This document shows, one piece after another, positions 15,045 through 24,861 of a stretch of 38,066 bases of DNA. The stretch spans positions 1-38,066 of the forward strand of contig CAMCCX010000021.1 of the NCBI GenBank assembly GCA_945873305.1. Direction: 5' to 3'. The translations under genes were made by a program, and so were the position numbers. A model generated the notes under the pieces. That model was not told the origin of the DNA, searched no databases, and worked only from the letters and a program-made list of their open reading frames with translations. Origin of the DNA: Akkermansia muciniphila (GTDB lineage: Bacteria; Verrucomicrobiota; Verrucomicrobiia; Verrucomicrobiales; Akkermansiaceae). How positions within the stretch are numbered: the stretch's first letter is position 1; each line of letters starts with the position of its first letter.

Positions 15045-15781
15045 TCCTTGAACACCGGAAAACCCGCCGCCGGGCGGAGCGTCAAAGGCGGCTCGATCTG
15101 GAACGATTCCGAACCACCGATCTGATAGGACCCGTAGGCAATGGGGATGACGGTCAGCAGCAGCGCGGGCTCGTCCTCGTGGAGGATCTTGGCAATGTGG
15201 ACGACGGCCGCGCAATTGGGGCTCTTTTTGACGCTCAGGATGTCGCCGGATTTGAAGGAGCCCGCGACCTCGGCTTGTTGGGTGGGGAAGACGTATTCGA
15301 TGAAAACCGGATAGGGCAGCGGCTGGGTGAAGTCGTCGGGTTTCACCAAGGCTTGCGCGCGGATGACGACGCCCGGATCAAAGAAATCCTGCCCGCCCAA
15401 TTTCCTGATTTCCCCGACCTGATAGTCGCCCTCGATGTAGTTCAAAAGGAGCGGCCGGTCGAAATTCGTGAGATAATTCCGCATCAACAGCGAGTTGGCG
15501 CGGACCCGCTGCTCCTCGGTGTAGCCGAAATAGCGCTTGTAGAGCTCCTTGGGAGCCAGCGCGTTGCCGTTAGGAACATCCAGCACGGTGTAGCGCTTCA
15601 GGACCGGCGAGCGGCCGAGCTTGCCGAGGATCTCGTAGTTTCTCGGAATTTCCGGATGGCCGAACACGTGCAGGCAGACCGCCCAGCTGACGACCGCGAA
15701 ACAGAGCGCGAGGGCGTTGGCCAACAACCACCAGAAATAGGCGGGACGGCTCGGCGGCAGCTCTTCAACAATGCGGGGCAC
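15041..15781 (-). CDS. one-TM hypothetical protein (246 aa)
   Basis: No recognisable family. An N-terminal transmembrane segment (WWLLANALALCFAVVSWAVCL, about 17-38) is followed by a periplasmic domain with FGHPEIPRNYEILGKLGR, YKRYFGYTEEQRVRAN and a C-terminal SGDILSVKKSPNCAAVVHIA that reads like a small beta-rich fold. Such proteins are common as lineage-specific genes in Verrucomicrobia. It starts 14 bases after the IscA-like gene, suggesting one transcript, and ends convergent with the ArsR regulator with a four-base overlap. Confidence 0.75.
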   Translation of the reverse strand: MPRIVEELPPSRPAYFWWLLANALALCFAVVSWAVCLHVFGHPEIPRNYEILGKLGRSPVLKRYTVLDVPNGNALAPKELYKRYFGYTEEQRVRANSLLMRNYLTNFDRPLLLNYIEGDYQVGEIRKLGGQDFFDPGVVIRAQALVKPDDFTQPLPYPVFIEYVFPTQQAEVAGSFKSGDILSVKKSPNCAAVVHIAKILHEDEPALLLTVIPIAYGSYQIGGSESFQIEPPLTLRPAAGFPVFKD

Positions 15782-15795
15782 GACGGCGGTGGATG

Positions 15796-16176
15796 TCAGG
15801 GTGTGCCGCAGGCCTCGCTGTCCGGCACCGCATGGGCGCCCGGCGCCTCGTCGGAAGCTTCGAACGAAGTGCCGCAGCCGCAGGATCTCGCGGCTTGGGG
15901 GTTGTGGATCTTGAAACCGGCGTCGGTCAGGTCGTCGGAGTAGTCGATTTCACAGCCGCGCAGGCGGTCGAAACTATCAGCCGCCACGATCACCCGCGCC
16001 GCGCCGGATTCGACGATCTCGTCGCCGGGCTCCGGATCGGCCACGTTCATCTCGTATTGCCAGCCGGCGCAACCGCCGCGGCGCACGGCGAGACGCAACC
16101 CGGATTGGGGAGACTTGGCCTTGCTCGCGAGGAGCTTGCCGAGTTCTTCGATGGCTTTGGGAGTGACGGTGATCAT
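15796..16176 (-). CDS. HesB/IscA/ErpA-type iron-sulfur cluster carrier
   Basis: A 126-residue A-type carrier that holds and delivers Fe-S clusters. The three ligand cysteines are in place: C36 (RRGGCAGWQY), C99 and C101 (RSCGCGTSFE). The core matches family length at about 107 residues; the last 20 or so (EASDEAPGAHAVPDSEACGTP) are an extra low-complexity tail. No isc/suf genes are nearby, so which apo-proteins it serves is unknown. It heads a reverse pair with the one-TM protein and diverges from rpoD across 281 bases. Confidence 0.92.
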   Translation of the reverse strand: MITVTPKAIEELGKLLASKAKSPQSGLRLAVRRGGCAGWQYEMNVADPEPGDEIVESGAARVIVAADSFDRLRGCEIDYSDDLTDAGFKIHNPQAARSCGCGTSFEASDEAPGAHAVPDSEACGTP

Positions 16177-16457
16177 GTGCGGTGGCGCAACCTAAGTGCT
16201 TCCCGGCGATTTGAAACCGGAAATCGGAGGAAGCTCAATCACGATCACTTCTTGCGCCCGATGAAAATCCGGGATATTGGATTTCTCCTGCGTCGCAAAG
16301 TCCCTTGAACCCTTGATTTTCCAGCAATTCAAATCGGAAGAAAGGTCTTGACGGGTCCTCGCTGCGCCTCTTCATTCCGCTCCGCCTGCGATTTTTTCGC
16401 AACGCCCCTAGGCTAGGTGAAATCTGGCCTGTTTTTTGACTCAAGCGCATTTATTCC

Positions 16458-18419
<1,962 letters not shown>

Positions 18420-18437
18420 CCTACCCTTCCCGCTTCC

Positions 18438-19202
18438 ATGGAGGTTCCCGAGGAGTTCACGAAAATCGAATCGATCTTCGTCCGGCATCGCAACGCGCTG
18501 CTGCTGCGCGGCCAGTTCACGCCGATTTACACGGACTACTATCTGCACCTGATGCAGCACGGCATCCGTCCTCCGGGCGAGCTCGACCAGATGCTCAAGG
18601 ACACGCTCGCCATGCTCGCGCTGCATCTCGTCGCGCGGCCGTGGGCGGAGTCCATCGCGTGGACCGCGAACCTCCGCGCGCCGCGGATGAACCTGTTCGT
18701 CACCGGCGGCTCGTTTGACGAATCCATCACCGGCCGGATCTTCACCGAGGACGTCCGCGAGCCGGACCGGAATTTTTTCTACGCCCAGACGACCACTGTT
18801 GAAAACAGCAAGCCGCGGCTCTCGACTCTGGAAATCAAAGGCAAGGACCCGATCGTCTGGCTCTCCCAGTATTACGACCAGTCCGAGCAACGCCCGGCGC
18901 GCGCGTTCCGGTTAGAGGATGAGAATTTCGCCATCGTCGCCGCGCAGCCGGATTGCGATCTCGAATGGCTCGAATCCCTCGACGCCGCCGCGGTCGCAAA
19001 AATCACCGAGACCGAGGAAACCACGATTCTCGAAACCCGCCGCTTCCGCTTCCACTGCGGCTGCACCATCAACAAGATCCTGCCCATCCTCGGCGGCTGG
19101 AAGGACCGACTCGACGACCTCTTCGGCGAGGAGGAATTCATCAACATCCAATGCCCGCGCTGCGCCGCCAAGTATCGCGTCACGCGTGACATGATCGTTT
19201 GA
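18438..19202 (+). CDS. hslO: Hsp33-like redox-regulated chaperone
   Basis: A 254-residue protein whose C-terminus has the Hsp33 zinc switch: CxC at C207 and C209 (FHCGCTINKILPILGG) and CxxC at C239 and C242 (QCPRCAAKYRV). The spacing of about 30 residues and the downstream KYRVTRDMI match Hsp33. The N-terminal domain is divergent but has the expected features, such as an early HLVARPWAESIAW segment. Hsp33 holds unfolding proteins during oxidative stress, when the cysteines release zinc and form disulfides. The symbol rests mainly on the zinc domain. It follows rpoD by 18 bases, and a hairpin lies after its stop before the convergent argA. Confidence 0.75.
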   Translation: MEVPEEFTKIESIFVRHRNALLLRGQFTPIYTDYYLHLMQHGIRPPGELDQMLKDTLAMLALHLVARPWAESIAWTANLRAPRMNLFVTGGSFDESITGRIFTEDVREPDRNFFYAQTTTVENSKPRLSTLEIKGKDPIVWLSQYYDQSEQRPARAFRLEDENFAIVAAQPDCDLEWLESLDAAAVAKITETEETTILETRRFRFHCGCTINKILPILGGWKDRLDDLFGEEEFINIQCPRCAAKYRVTRDMIV

Positions 19203-19212
19203 TCCGAATGTG

Positions 19213-19233
19213 TTCCGGCTGTCTCAGCCGGAA
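19213..19233. terminator. AGA-triloop hairpin between convergent genes
   Basis: The perfect nine-base arms TTCCGGCTG and CAGCCGGAA surround TCT (AGA on the reverse strand). It sits in the 37-base gap between the ends of the Hsp33-like gene and argA. There is no clear T-run, so it may be a bidirectional transcript end or an RNA-stabilising stem. A sister copy lies at 27971. Confidence 0.55.
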
Positions 19234-19239
19234 TCTTGA

Positions 19240-20322
19240 CTAACCAAGCCGGAGCGAGAAAACCAAGGAATCACGCCCGCTCGCCTCGAATTGCGCGCGT
19301 CTCGACTTCGGCAAATCCTCCACCGTGGCGGGGTCGTAGCCGAGCTTCCCGGTGAAAAAATTCGCCGCCCGGTTGCTCAGCGCGAACACCCGCGGGATTC
19401 CACGCTCGCGCGCGACCTCCTCCACGTGGCGCACCAGCTCGATGCCGTATCCCCGGCCCTCGTGCGCCTGCTTCACATACAAACAGGCCACCTCCGCGCA
19501 GTGCTCATCCGGATATTCGTGCAAGGCCACGCAGCCGACGACGTTGTCGTCGATGGCCATCACGTAAAAATCTGCGATCCGCGACTGGATGTCTTCGTAA
19601 GTGCGCTCGACCAGTTTCGTCCGGCGCACCGAGCGACCGATCATGCCTAGCAACTCCGGGATATCCTCCTCGCGCAGCTTGCGGATCAAGCGGTAGCTGT
19701 CGGCGTGGACCATGGTGCCGACGCCTTCGTTAGAGAACAGCTCGTCCACCAGCACGCCCTGCTGGCGGCCGTTGAGGACATGCACCCGCGGCACGCCGCG
19801 ATTGCAAGCCGCAGCCGCCGCCCGCAGCAGCGCGGCTCCGGCGACGTCGGTGCGGCTGGCCAGCGCCTCCGCATCCGCCGCGCGGATGGCGTGGGCCGGC
19901 GCGCCGTCGATGAGAATCGCCTCCTCTAGCAGCGTGATGATCTTGGCCACGCCGATCCCTTTGGCGAAGTCCACCACGGGAATGTCCAGCGGCCCGGTCG
20001 CCGAGGCGTCGATGACCGCGGACTGGCCGCGGCCGAGAATTTCCAGAACCTCGCGCACCGCCAGTGGATCGGTGATCGGCCGGGAAACACGCGCGGCCAT
20101 GATTTCGCACTCCAGCGTCCAGTCGTAGAGATCCTTCAAATCGCCGCCGAGCACGCCGAGCACCAGCTTGACGCCGAGGTCTTCGAGGACCGCGAGATCC
20201 AGCAGGGTTTCCGCCACCGCCGGCTCCGGCAACAGCCCGGCCTCGATGAGCACGAAAAAAATCTTCCCGCGGAATTGGGGAATATACTGGAGAACCTCCC
20301 GGACATCACTTTGCTGCGCCAC
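19240..20322 (-). CDS. argA: amino-acid N-acetyltransferase (N-acetylglutamate synthase)
   Basis: This is the first step of arginine synthesis: acetyl-CoA plus glutamate gives N-acetylglutamate. The 360-residue protein joins an amino-acid-kinase-like domain (about 1-205, with YIPQFRGKIFFVLIEAGLL at the start and RVHVLNGRQQGVLVDELFS near its end) to a C-terminal GNAT domain (about 215-355). The latter has the acetyl-CoA loop VKQAHEGRGYGIELVRHVEE. This is the ArgA bifunctional architecture; the kinase-like part usually binds arginine for inhibition. The start is a GTG at 20322. It lies 53 bases downstream of mnmA on the same strand. Confidence 0.88.
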   Translation of the reverse strand: MAQQSDVREVLQYIPQFRGKIFFVLIEAGLLPEPAVAETLLDLAVLEDLGVKLVLGVLGGDLKDLYDWTLECEIMAARVSRPITDPLAVREVLEILGRGQSAVIDASATGPLDIPVVDFAKGIGVAKIITLLEEAILIDGAPAHAIRAADAEALASRTDVAGAALLRAAAAACNRGVPRVHVLNGRQQGVLVDELFSNEGVGTMVHADSYRLIRKLREEDIPELLGMIGRSVRRTKLVERTYEDIQSRIADFYVMAIDDNVVGCVALHEYPDEHCAEVACLYVKQAHEGRGYGIELVRHVEEVARERGIPRVFALSNRAANFFTGKLGYDPATVEDLPKSRRAQFEASGRDSLVFSLRLG

Positions 20323-20375
20323 GGGCTTTTTCTACCAAACCCCGCCCGCCCCGCAAGCGCGGATCAAGCGATCTG

Positions 20376-21455
20376 TCACTTCACGCTTTCGAACACCCCG
20401 CCGCCTAGCAGCCTGCCGCCTTCGTAGAGCGCGCAGATCTGGCCGGGGGCGATGGCGCGTTGCGGGCGTTGGAACTTCAGGTGGATCTTCCCGCCTGCCA
20501 GCGGTTCTAACGTGGCTGGCTCGGCTTTGGCGCGGTAGCGCGGCTGGGCGTCGATCAGGCGGCGGGTATCGAACGGCTCGTTCAACGCGGTGAGCGTGCC
20601 GACGGTGCACTCGGTGGCGTAAAGGCCTGCGGATTCCTGGGTGTCCCAGCCGACGATGAGGCGGTTCTTTTCCGGGTCCTTGCCGACGACGACGTAGGCC
20701 ATGCCGTCGCGCGGCGAGGCGACGCCGTGGCCTTTCCGCTGGCCGAGCGTGTAGAGGTGCAGCCCGCGATGCTCGCCGAGCACCTTGCCGGATAGATCGA
20801 CGATTTCGCCCGGCGTGTCGGCGACGTAGTGGCGGAGGAAATCGCTCATTTTCACCTGACCGAGGAAGCAGATTCCCTGGCTGTCCTTTTTCTCCGCCAC
20901 CGGCAGGTTGAAGCGGCGGGCGACTTCGCGGACTTCCGGCTTGAGCATTTCCCCGGTCGGGAAAAGCGCGTGCGCGGCCTGGCGCCGGGTCATCAGCGAG
21001 AGGAAATAACTCTGATCCTTGTTAGGATCCGCGCCGCGGAGAATCGCCGCCGAGCCGTCGCTCAAAGTCCTCCGCCGGGCGTAGTGACCGGTGGCGACGT
21101 GCTCGAATCCCTGGGCGAGCGCGTAGTCGAGAAAGACGCCGAATTTCATCTCGCGGTTGCACCAGACGTCCGGGTTCGGCGTGATGCCGGAGCGGTAACC
21201 TTCGATGAGATACTCCACGATACGGTCGCGGTAAGAGTCGATTAGATCAATCACGCGGAACTCGATTCCTAACGAACTCGCCACCGCGCGCGCGTCCTCG
21301 ATGTCCTGCTCCCACGGGCAATCGCCGGGAATCCCCTCGTCGTTGATCCAATTCTTCATGTAGCCCGCGGCCACCTCGTGGCCCTGCTCCACCAGCAGCG
21401 CCGCCGCCACCGCGCTGTCCACTCCGCCGGAAAGTCCTACCAACACCTTCGCCAT
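20376..21455 (-). CDS. mnmA: tRNA-specific 2-thiouridylase
   Basis: MnmA thiolates U34 of tRNAs for Lys, Glu and Gln using ATP and relayed persulfide sulfur. The 359-residue protein starts MAKVLVGLSGGVDSA with the PP-loop at 7-14. The two catalytic cysteines are C99 (NPDVWCNREMKFG) and C196 (DSQGICFLGQ), matching the E. coli positions within three residues. GHYARR and DQSYFLS are also present. The ATG at 21455 is chosen; the frame continues upstream only into the palindromic repeat, whose translation (heptamer-derived SMLDVRCSMFDA) is not real protein. Confidence 0.96.
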   Translation of the reverse strand: MAKVLVGLSGGVDSAVAAALLVEQGHEVAAGYMKNWINDEGIPGDCPWEQDIEDARAVASSLGIEFRVIDLIDSYRDRIVEYLIEGYRSGITPNPDVWCNREMKFGVFLDYALAQGFEHVATGHYARRRTLSDGSAAILRGADPNKDQSYFLSLMTRRQAAHALFPTGEMLKPEVREVARRFNLPVAEKKDSQGICFLGQVKMSDFLRHYVADTPGEIVDLSGKVLGEHRGLHLYTLGQRKGHGVASPRDGMAYVVVGKDPEKNRLIVGWDTQESAGLYATECTVGTLTALNEPFDTRRLIDAQPRYRAKAEPATLEPLAGGKIHLKFQRPQRAIAPGQICALYEGGRLLGGGVFESVK

Positions 21456-21466
21456 GCGGGGAGCGT

Positions 21467-21562
21467 CGAACATCGAACATCGAACGTCCAACATCGAACG
21501 TTGAAAGAAAGAAAAATTTCCCGCTTCGATGTTCAATGTTGGACGTTCGATGTTCGATGTTC
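21467..21562. repeat. heptamer-built palindrome between mnmA and yicC
   Basis: The left arm is five 7-base units (CGAACAT, CGAACAT, CGAACGT, CCAACAT, CGAACGT). The right arm is five mirrored units (CGATGTT, CAATGTT, GGACGTT, CGATGTT, CGATGTT). The arms can pair over about 32 bases (21469-21500 with 21531-21562) with one mismatch, around an AT-rich loop. It fills the whole divergent promoter region between the two starts. From memory, similar GTTCGAT heptamer elements are widespread in PVC genomes and often mis-annotated as small proteins. Confidence 0.9.
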
Positions 21563-21573
21563 ATCCTCCGGCC

Positions 21574-22449
21574 ATGCATTCAATGACAGGATTCGGCCGC
21601 GGCTCGGCGGCGACGGCCGTGTGGCAGGCCACCGTGGAAATCAGCGCCGTCAACCGCAAGCAGGCCGAAGTCGTCGTGCAAGCGCCCCGCGAGCTCAACG
21701 AGCTCGACGCCCGCATCCGCCAGGCCGTGCTCGCCACGGTTTCCCGCGGCCGCATCCAGGTTTCTATCAATCTCGAGCGCGCCCACACCGCCATCGCGGA
21801 TTTCCGCATCGATCCGGCGCTGGCGCAGGCCTTCGCCGCGGCCTTCACCGCCTTGGGCGAGGCCATCGGCCACCCGGTGGTTCCCGCCGCGGCCGACTAC
21901 CTCCGCCAGCCCGGCCTGATCACGATGGGCAGCGGTGAGATCGATGCGGAAGCCGCGTGGCACGCCGTCGAGCCCGCCCTAACCGACGCTCTCGCCCAGC
22001 TCGCCGCGATGCGTTCCAGCGAGGGCGAGCACCTCAAGGCGGACTTCATCGCCCGCCTCGGCACGCTGGTTTCCTTTTCCCGGAAAATCGCCGCCGAGGC
22101 TCCCGGCCGCCCGGTCCGCCAGCGCGAGCTGCTGGCCAAGCGCCTGCGCGACGCCGGCCTCGAGCTCGATCCCGCCGACGAGCGCGTGGCCAAGGAAATC
22201 GCGCTGTTCGCCGACCGCTGCGACGTGAGCGAGGAAATCACCCGGCTCGACTCCCACTTCGCGAAATTCCACGAATACCTCGACGCCGCCGAACCGCCCG
22301 GCCGCGCGCTGGATTTCCTCTGTCAGGAACTCTTCCGCGAGTTCAACACCATCGGCTCCAAGGCGAACGACGCGTCCATCGCGCAAACCATCGTCGAGGC
22401 GAAGACCGAGCTGGAGAAAATCCGCGAGCAGGTGCAGAACATCGAGTGA
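21574..22449 (+). CDS. YicC/YloC family endoribonuclease
   Basis: A 291-residue protein beginning MHSMTGFGRGSAA, the standard family opening, which fixes the start. The N-terminal YicC domain (about 1-155) includes VNRKQAEVVVQAPRELNELD, the equivalent of the conserved NxR and ARI segments. The C-terminal DUF1732 part ends CQELFREFNTIGSKANDASI and EKIREQVQNIE, which are strongly conserved. Family members are RNases that take part in RNA decay and stress survival. Upstream lies the heptamer palindrome; downstream lie two tandem AGA-triloop hairpins. Confidence 0.93.
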   Translation: MHSMTGFGRGSAATAVWQATVEISAVNRKQAEVVVQAPRELNELDARIRQAVLATVSRGRIQVSINLERAHTAIADFRIDPALAQAFAAAFTALGEAIGHPVVPAAADYLRQPGLITMGSGEIDAEAAWHAVEPALTDALAQLAAMRSSEGEHLKADFIARLGTLVSFSRKIAAEAPGRPVRQRELLAKRLRDAGLELDPADERVAKEIALFADRCDVSEEITRLDSHFAKFHEYLDAAEPPGRALDFLCQELFREFNTIGSKANDASIAQTIVEAKTELEKIREQVQNIE

Positions 22450-22476
22450 TAGAAGCAACAGCTCCGCATTTGGACT

Positions 22477-22520
22477 CCGGGCGAGACGCCCGGCCAACGG
22501 TCTGGAGCGAGACGCTCCAG
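22477..22520. terminator. two tandem AGA-triloop hairpins
   Basis: The first has arms CCGGGCG and CGCCCGG (22477-22493); the second has arms CTGGAGCG and CGCTCCAG (22502-22520). Both enclose the loop AGA. They sit eight bases apart in the 80-base gap between the convergent yicC and penicillin-binding protein genes. No T-run follows, so they are not classic terminators, but they are well placed to end or protect transcripts. Confidence 0.55.
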
Positions 22521-22529
22521 CCACTTTCA

Positions 22530-24647
22530 TCAAGGCTCTTCGACACCTTCTTCGATCACCTCGTCCTCACCGACCGGGATCGCGCGGATGGCGCGCGGGC
22601 GCTCCTCCGTTAGTCCTTCGGAAATTGTTTCCCCGCCCGCATCGAGCCGCTCGACGGGAAGGGCTTTGAGGGGACCTTCCACCGGGATCGCGGCGGGTGG
22701 AGTGGCGTTGTCGGGATCATTCGGCAGCGCCTCTCCGGCAGGAGCAGGCACGCCTTCCGGCATCACGATCAAGGCTTTCTTGGGCGGCGCGATGTCGTCC
22801 TTGATGTCGTCCTTGATGCCCTCGAAAAACTTGCGGACCATCGGTGCGGCCATGCGTCCGCCGGAGACGGTTTCGCCGGGGCGGCCTTCATAAAGCACGG
22901 CGAACGAGTAGCGCGGATTGTCCTGTGGCAGAAATCCGGCGAACCAGGCAAGGCGCTGTTCCTTCACCGGCGGCCCCCATTGGGCGGTTCCGGTTTTCCC
23001 GCAGAGCGTGGTGTAGCTGAGGGCCGCGCCGTGACCGGTGCCGCCAGCGCCGTTGACGACGTCGCTCATGCCCTGGCGGACGATTTCCACGGCTTTCTGA
23101 TCGATCCCGAGCCAAGTCTTGCGCTCGGGAACCGCCGCCTGGACCACGCGGCCGCGGGTGTCCTGGGTCTGGCGGATGAGTTGGAGCTTCGGCAATGCGC
23201 CGCCGTTGGCGATGCCCGCCATCGCCTGCGCGACTTGCAGCGGCGAGGCTAACAAACTCCCCTGCCCGATGGATAGGTTCGCCGTGTCGCCGTTGAGGAT
23301 CCGGCGCTTTTCGTTCTTGAGCATCCACTCGTCGCTGGGGACCAGGCCGGGGCTTTCGCCGATGAGTGGCAGCCCGCTGCGCTCGCCGAACCCGAGGCGG
23401 CGGGAAAGACCGAGGAAGGCGGAGGGACCCACGTCGATGCCGACTTGATAGAACCAGGTGTTGCACGAGCGGGCGAGCGCGCGCTTCACGTTGATCGAGC
23501 CTTCGGGGGTTTTATTCCAGTTGTTGAACGTGGCGTTGCCGATGTTGAGGGCGGCGGGACAGTAAATTTCCGAGGTCTCCGTGACCTTGCCGTTGTTGAG
23601 CGCGGCGAGCGCGACGATGGGCTTGAAGGACGAGGCCGGCGGATAGGCGGACTGGAACGCGCGGCCGAAAAGCGGTTGCGCGGGATCGGCTTCGAGCGCT
23701 TTGAAATCCGTCTCGTTGATGCCGGGGATGAAATGGTTGAGATCAAACGACGGCCGCGAAGCCATCACCAGCACCTCGCCCGTCACCGCGTCGAGCACCA
23801 CGAACGCGCCGCGGCGGCAGCCTTTGAGGAGGGTTTCCTCGGCGCGTTTCTGCCACTTGAGGTTGAGGGTGGTGACGAGGGTTCCGCCGGGCCGCGGGCG
23901 GCTGACCTGTTCCTCCAGCAACTTGTTCCCGCTCTCATCGAAGAGCAGCCGCTTCATGCCGGGCTCGCCCGTGAGCTGGGTGTTGAAGAGTTTTTCCAAG
24001 CCCGCGCGGCCTTCGGATTCCTCCCACAGCGGCTCGTTGAAATTGATCGGGCCGGTGGGAAGTTTGCCGACGCTGCCGGAATAACCGATGATGTGCGAGG
24101 CGAGCCCGCCTTCCGGATAGAAACGCTGATAGATCGGATGCAGGACCAGCCCGGACGTGAGTTTCGTCTCGATGTCGCGGGCCTCGATCTCGCCGAACTG
24201 GCCGGTGACCAGCAAGGGCAGCCAGCGGCGGTGGCGGTAGTGGTCGAAGATTTCGTCGTCGGACTTCGTCACTTGGTTTTTGACGAGGGGCTGGAGCGAG
24301 TCGAGCCGGGTGCGGGCCCAGTTGATGACGAAATCGCGGTCGGCGTTTTCAAACTGCCGGAACTGGAGGGCGATTTGATAGGCGACTCGGTTCTGGGCGA
24401 TCGGCGCGCCCTCCCGGTCCACGATTTGGCCGCGCGGCGCGGGAATTCTCAGGGTGATGGCGCGCGCGTCCTTGCGGGTGCTGATCGCTCCGTCCGCGGC
24501 GCCGCGGGCGACGGGCTCCTCGGCCGTGATCGGGGCCGGGGCTGGCATGGCGGAGGGTTTCGGCGGGACCAGGTTCTGGGCGCCGACCGGCACTGCCGCG
24601 AGACACAGGACCAGGAAAAATCGAAAAAGAAACGAAGGGCTCACCAT
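22530..24647 (-). CDS. mrdA: penicillin-binding protein 2 (class B transpeptidase)
   Basis: This enzyme cross-links peptidoglycan during lateral wall growth. The 705-residue protein has an N-terminal hydrophobic segment (about 4-22), a Pro/Ala-rich stretch, the dimerisation domain (RGQIVDREGAPIAQNRVAY from about 72) and the transpeptidase domain. The active-site motifs are complete: SSFK (S339), SCN (394-396) and KTG (551-553). A C-terminal tail after about residue 610 is acidic and Pro-rich (VMPEGVPAPAGEALP) and includes a tandem KDDIKDDI from a 12-base repeat. No mreCD or rodA lie beside it, which is unusual for mrdA. PBP2 rather than FtsI is inferred from the dimerisation domain; moderately sure of the subtype. 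Confidence 0.88.
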   Translation of the reverse strand: MVSPSFLFRFFLVLCLAAVPVGAQNLVPPKPSAMPAPAPITAEEPVARGAADGAISTRKDARAITLRIPAPRGQIVDREGAPIAQNRVAYQIALQFRQFENADRDFVINWARTRLDSLQPLVKNQVTKSDDEIFDHYRHRRWLPLLVTGQFGEIEARDIETKLTSGLVLHPIYQRFYPEGGLASHIIGYSGSVGKLPTGPINFNEPLWEESEGRAGLEKLFNTQLTGEPGMKRLLFDESGNKLLEEQVSRPRPGGTLVTTLNLKWQKRAEETLLKGCRRGAFVVLDAVTGEVLVMASRPSFDLNHFIPGINETDFKALEADPAQPLFGRAFQSAYPPASSFKPIVALAALNNGKVTETSEIYCPAALNIGNATFNNWNKTPEGSINVKRALARSCNTWFYQVGIDVGPSAFLGLSRRLGFGERSGLPLIGESPGLVPSDEWMLKNEKRRILNGDTANLSIGQGSLLASPLQVAQAMAGIANGGALPKLQLIRQTQDTRGRVVQAAVPERKTWLGIDQKAVEIVRQGMSDVVNGAGGTGHGAALSYTTLCGKTGTAQWGPPVKEQRLAWFAGFLPQDNPRYSFAVLYEGRPGETVSGGRMAAPMVRKFFEGIKDDIKDDIAPPKKALIVMPEGVPAPAGEALPNDPDNATPPAAIPVEGPLKALPVERLDAGGETISEGLTEERPRAIRAIPVGEDEVIEEGVEEP

Positions 24648-24716
24648 GGGGATTTGCGCAAGCTAGGCGCGGATGGCGTTCAAGGCAACGCTCAATCCCA
24701 TGCGGATTAGGCACCC

Positions 24717-24824
24717 AAGGAGGGTGCGATATCTGATCGCCCTGCCCCTGGGGGGACCAGGAAAAGCGATTCTCTCATCTCATTGGCTTTCCATGGGCTC
24801 GGCGGTCAGATACCGCGGTTCCTT
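24717..24824. repeat. dispersed palindromic repeat, copy B
   Basis: The most diverged copy of the ~108-bp element, lying between the divergent starts of the PBP2 and M48 peptidase genes. The right half matches copy C closely (GAAAAGCGATTCTCTCA, CTCATTGGCTTTCCATGG, GGCGGTC, GATACCGC). The left arm is decayed (AAGGAGGGTGCGATATC) but alignable. Being in a divergent promoter region it may influence either gene. Confidence 0.75.
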
Positions 24825-24861
24825 GTAAACCGCCGCTCTTGCGGGCGGCGGGAGCGCGTGC

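Noticed and set aside
21456-21536. N-terminal extension of mnmA into the palindrome
   Set aside because: The extra residues translate the heptamer repeat; MnmA proteins begin at the MAKVLVGLSGGVDS segment.
21467-21562. CRISPR-like array in the mnmA-yicC gap
   Set aside because: Units are 7 bases, contiguous, and mirrored; there are no spacers and no cas genes.
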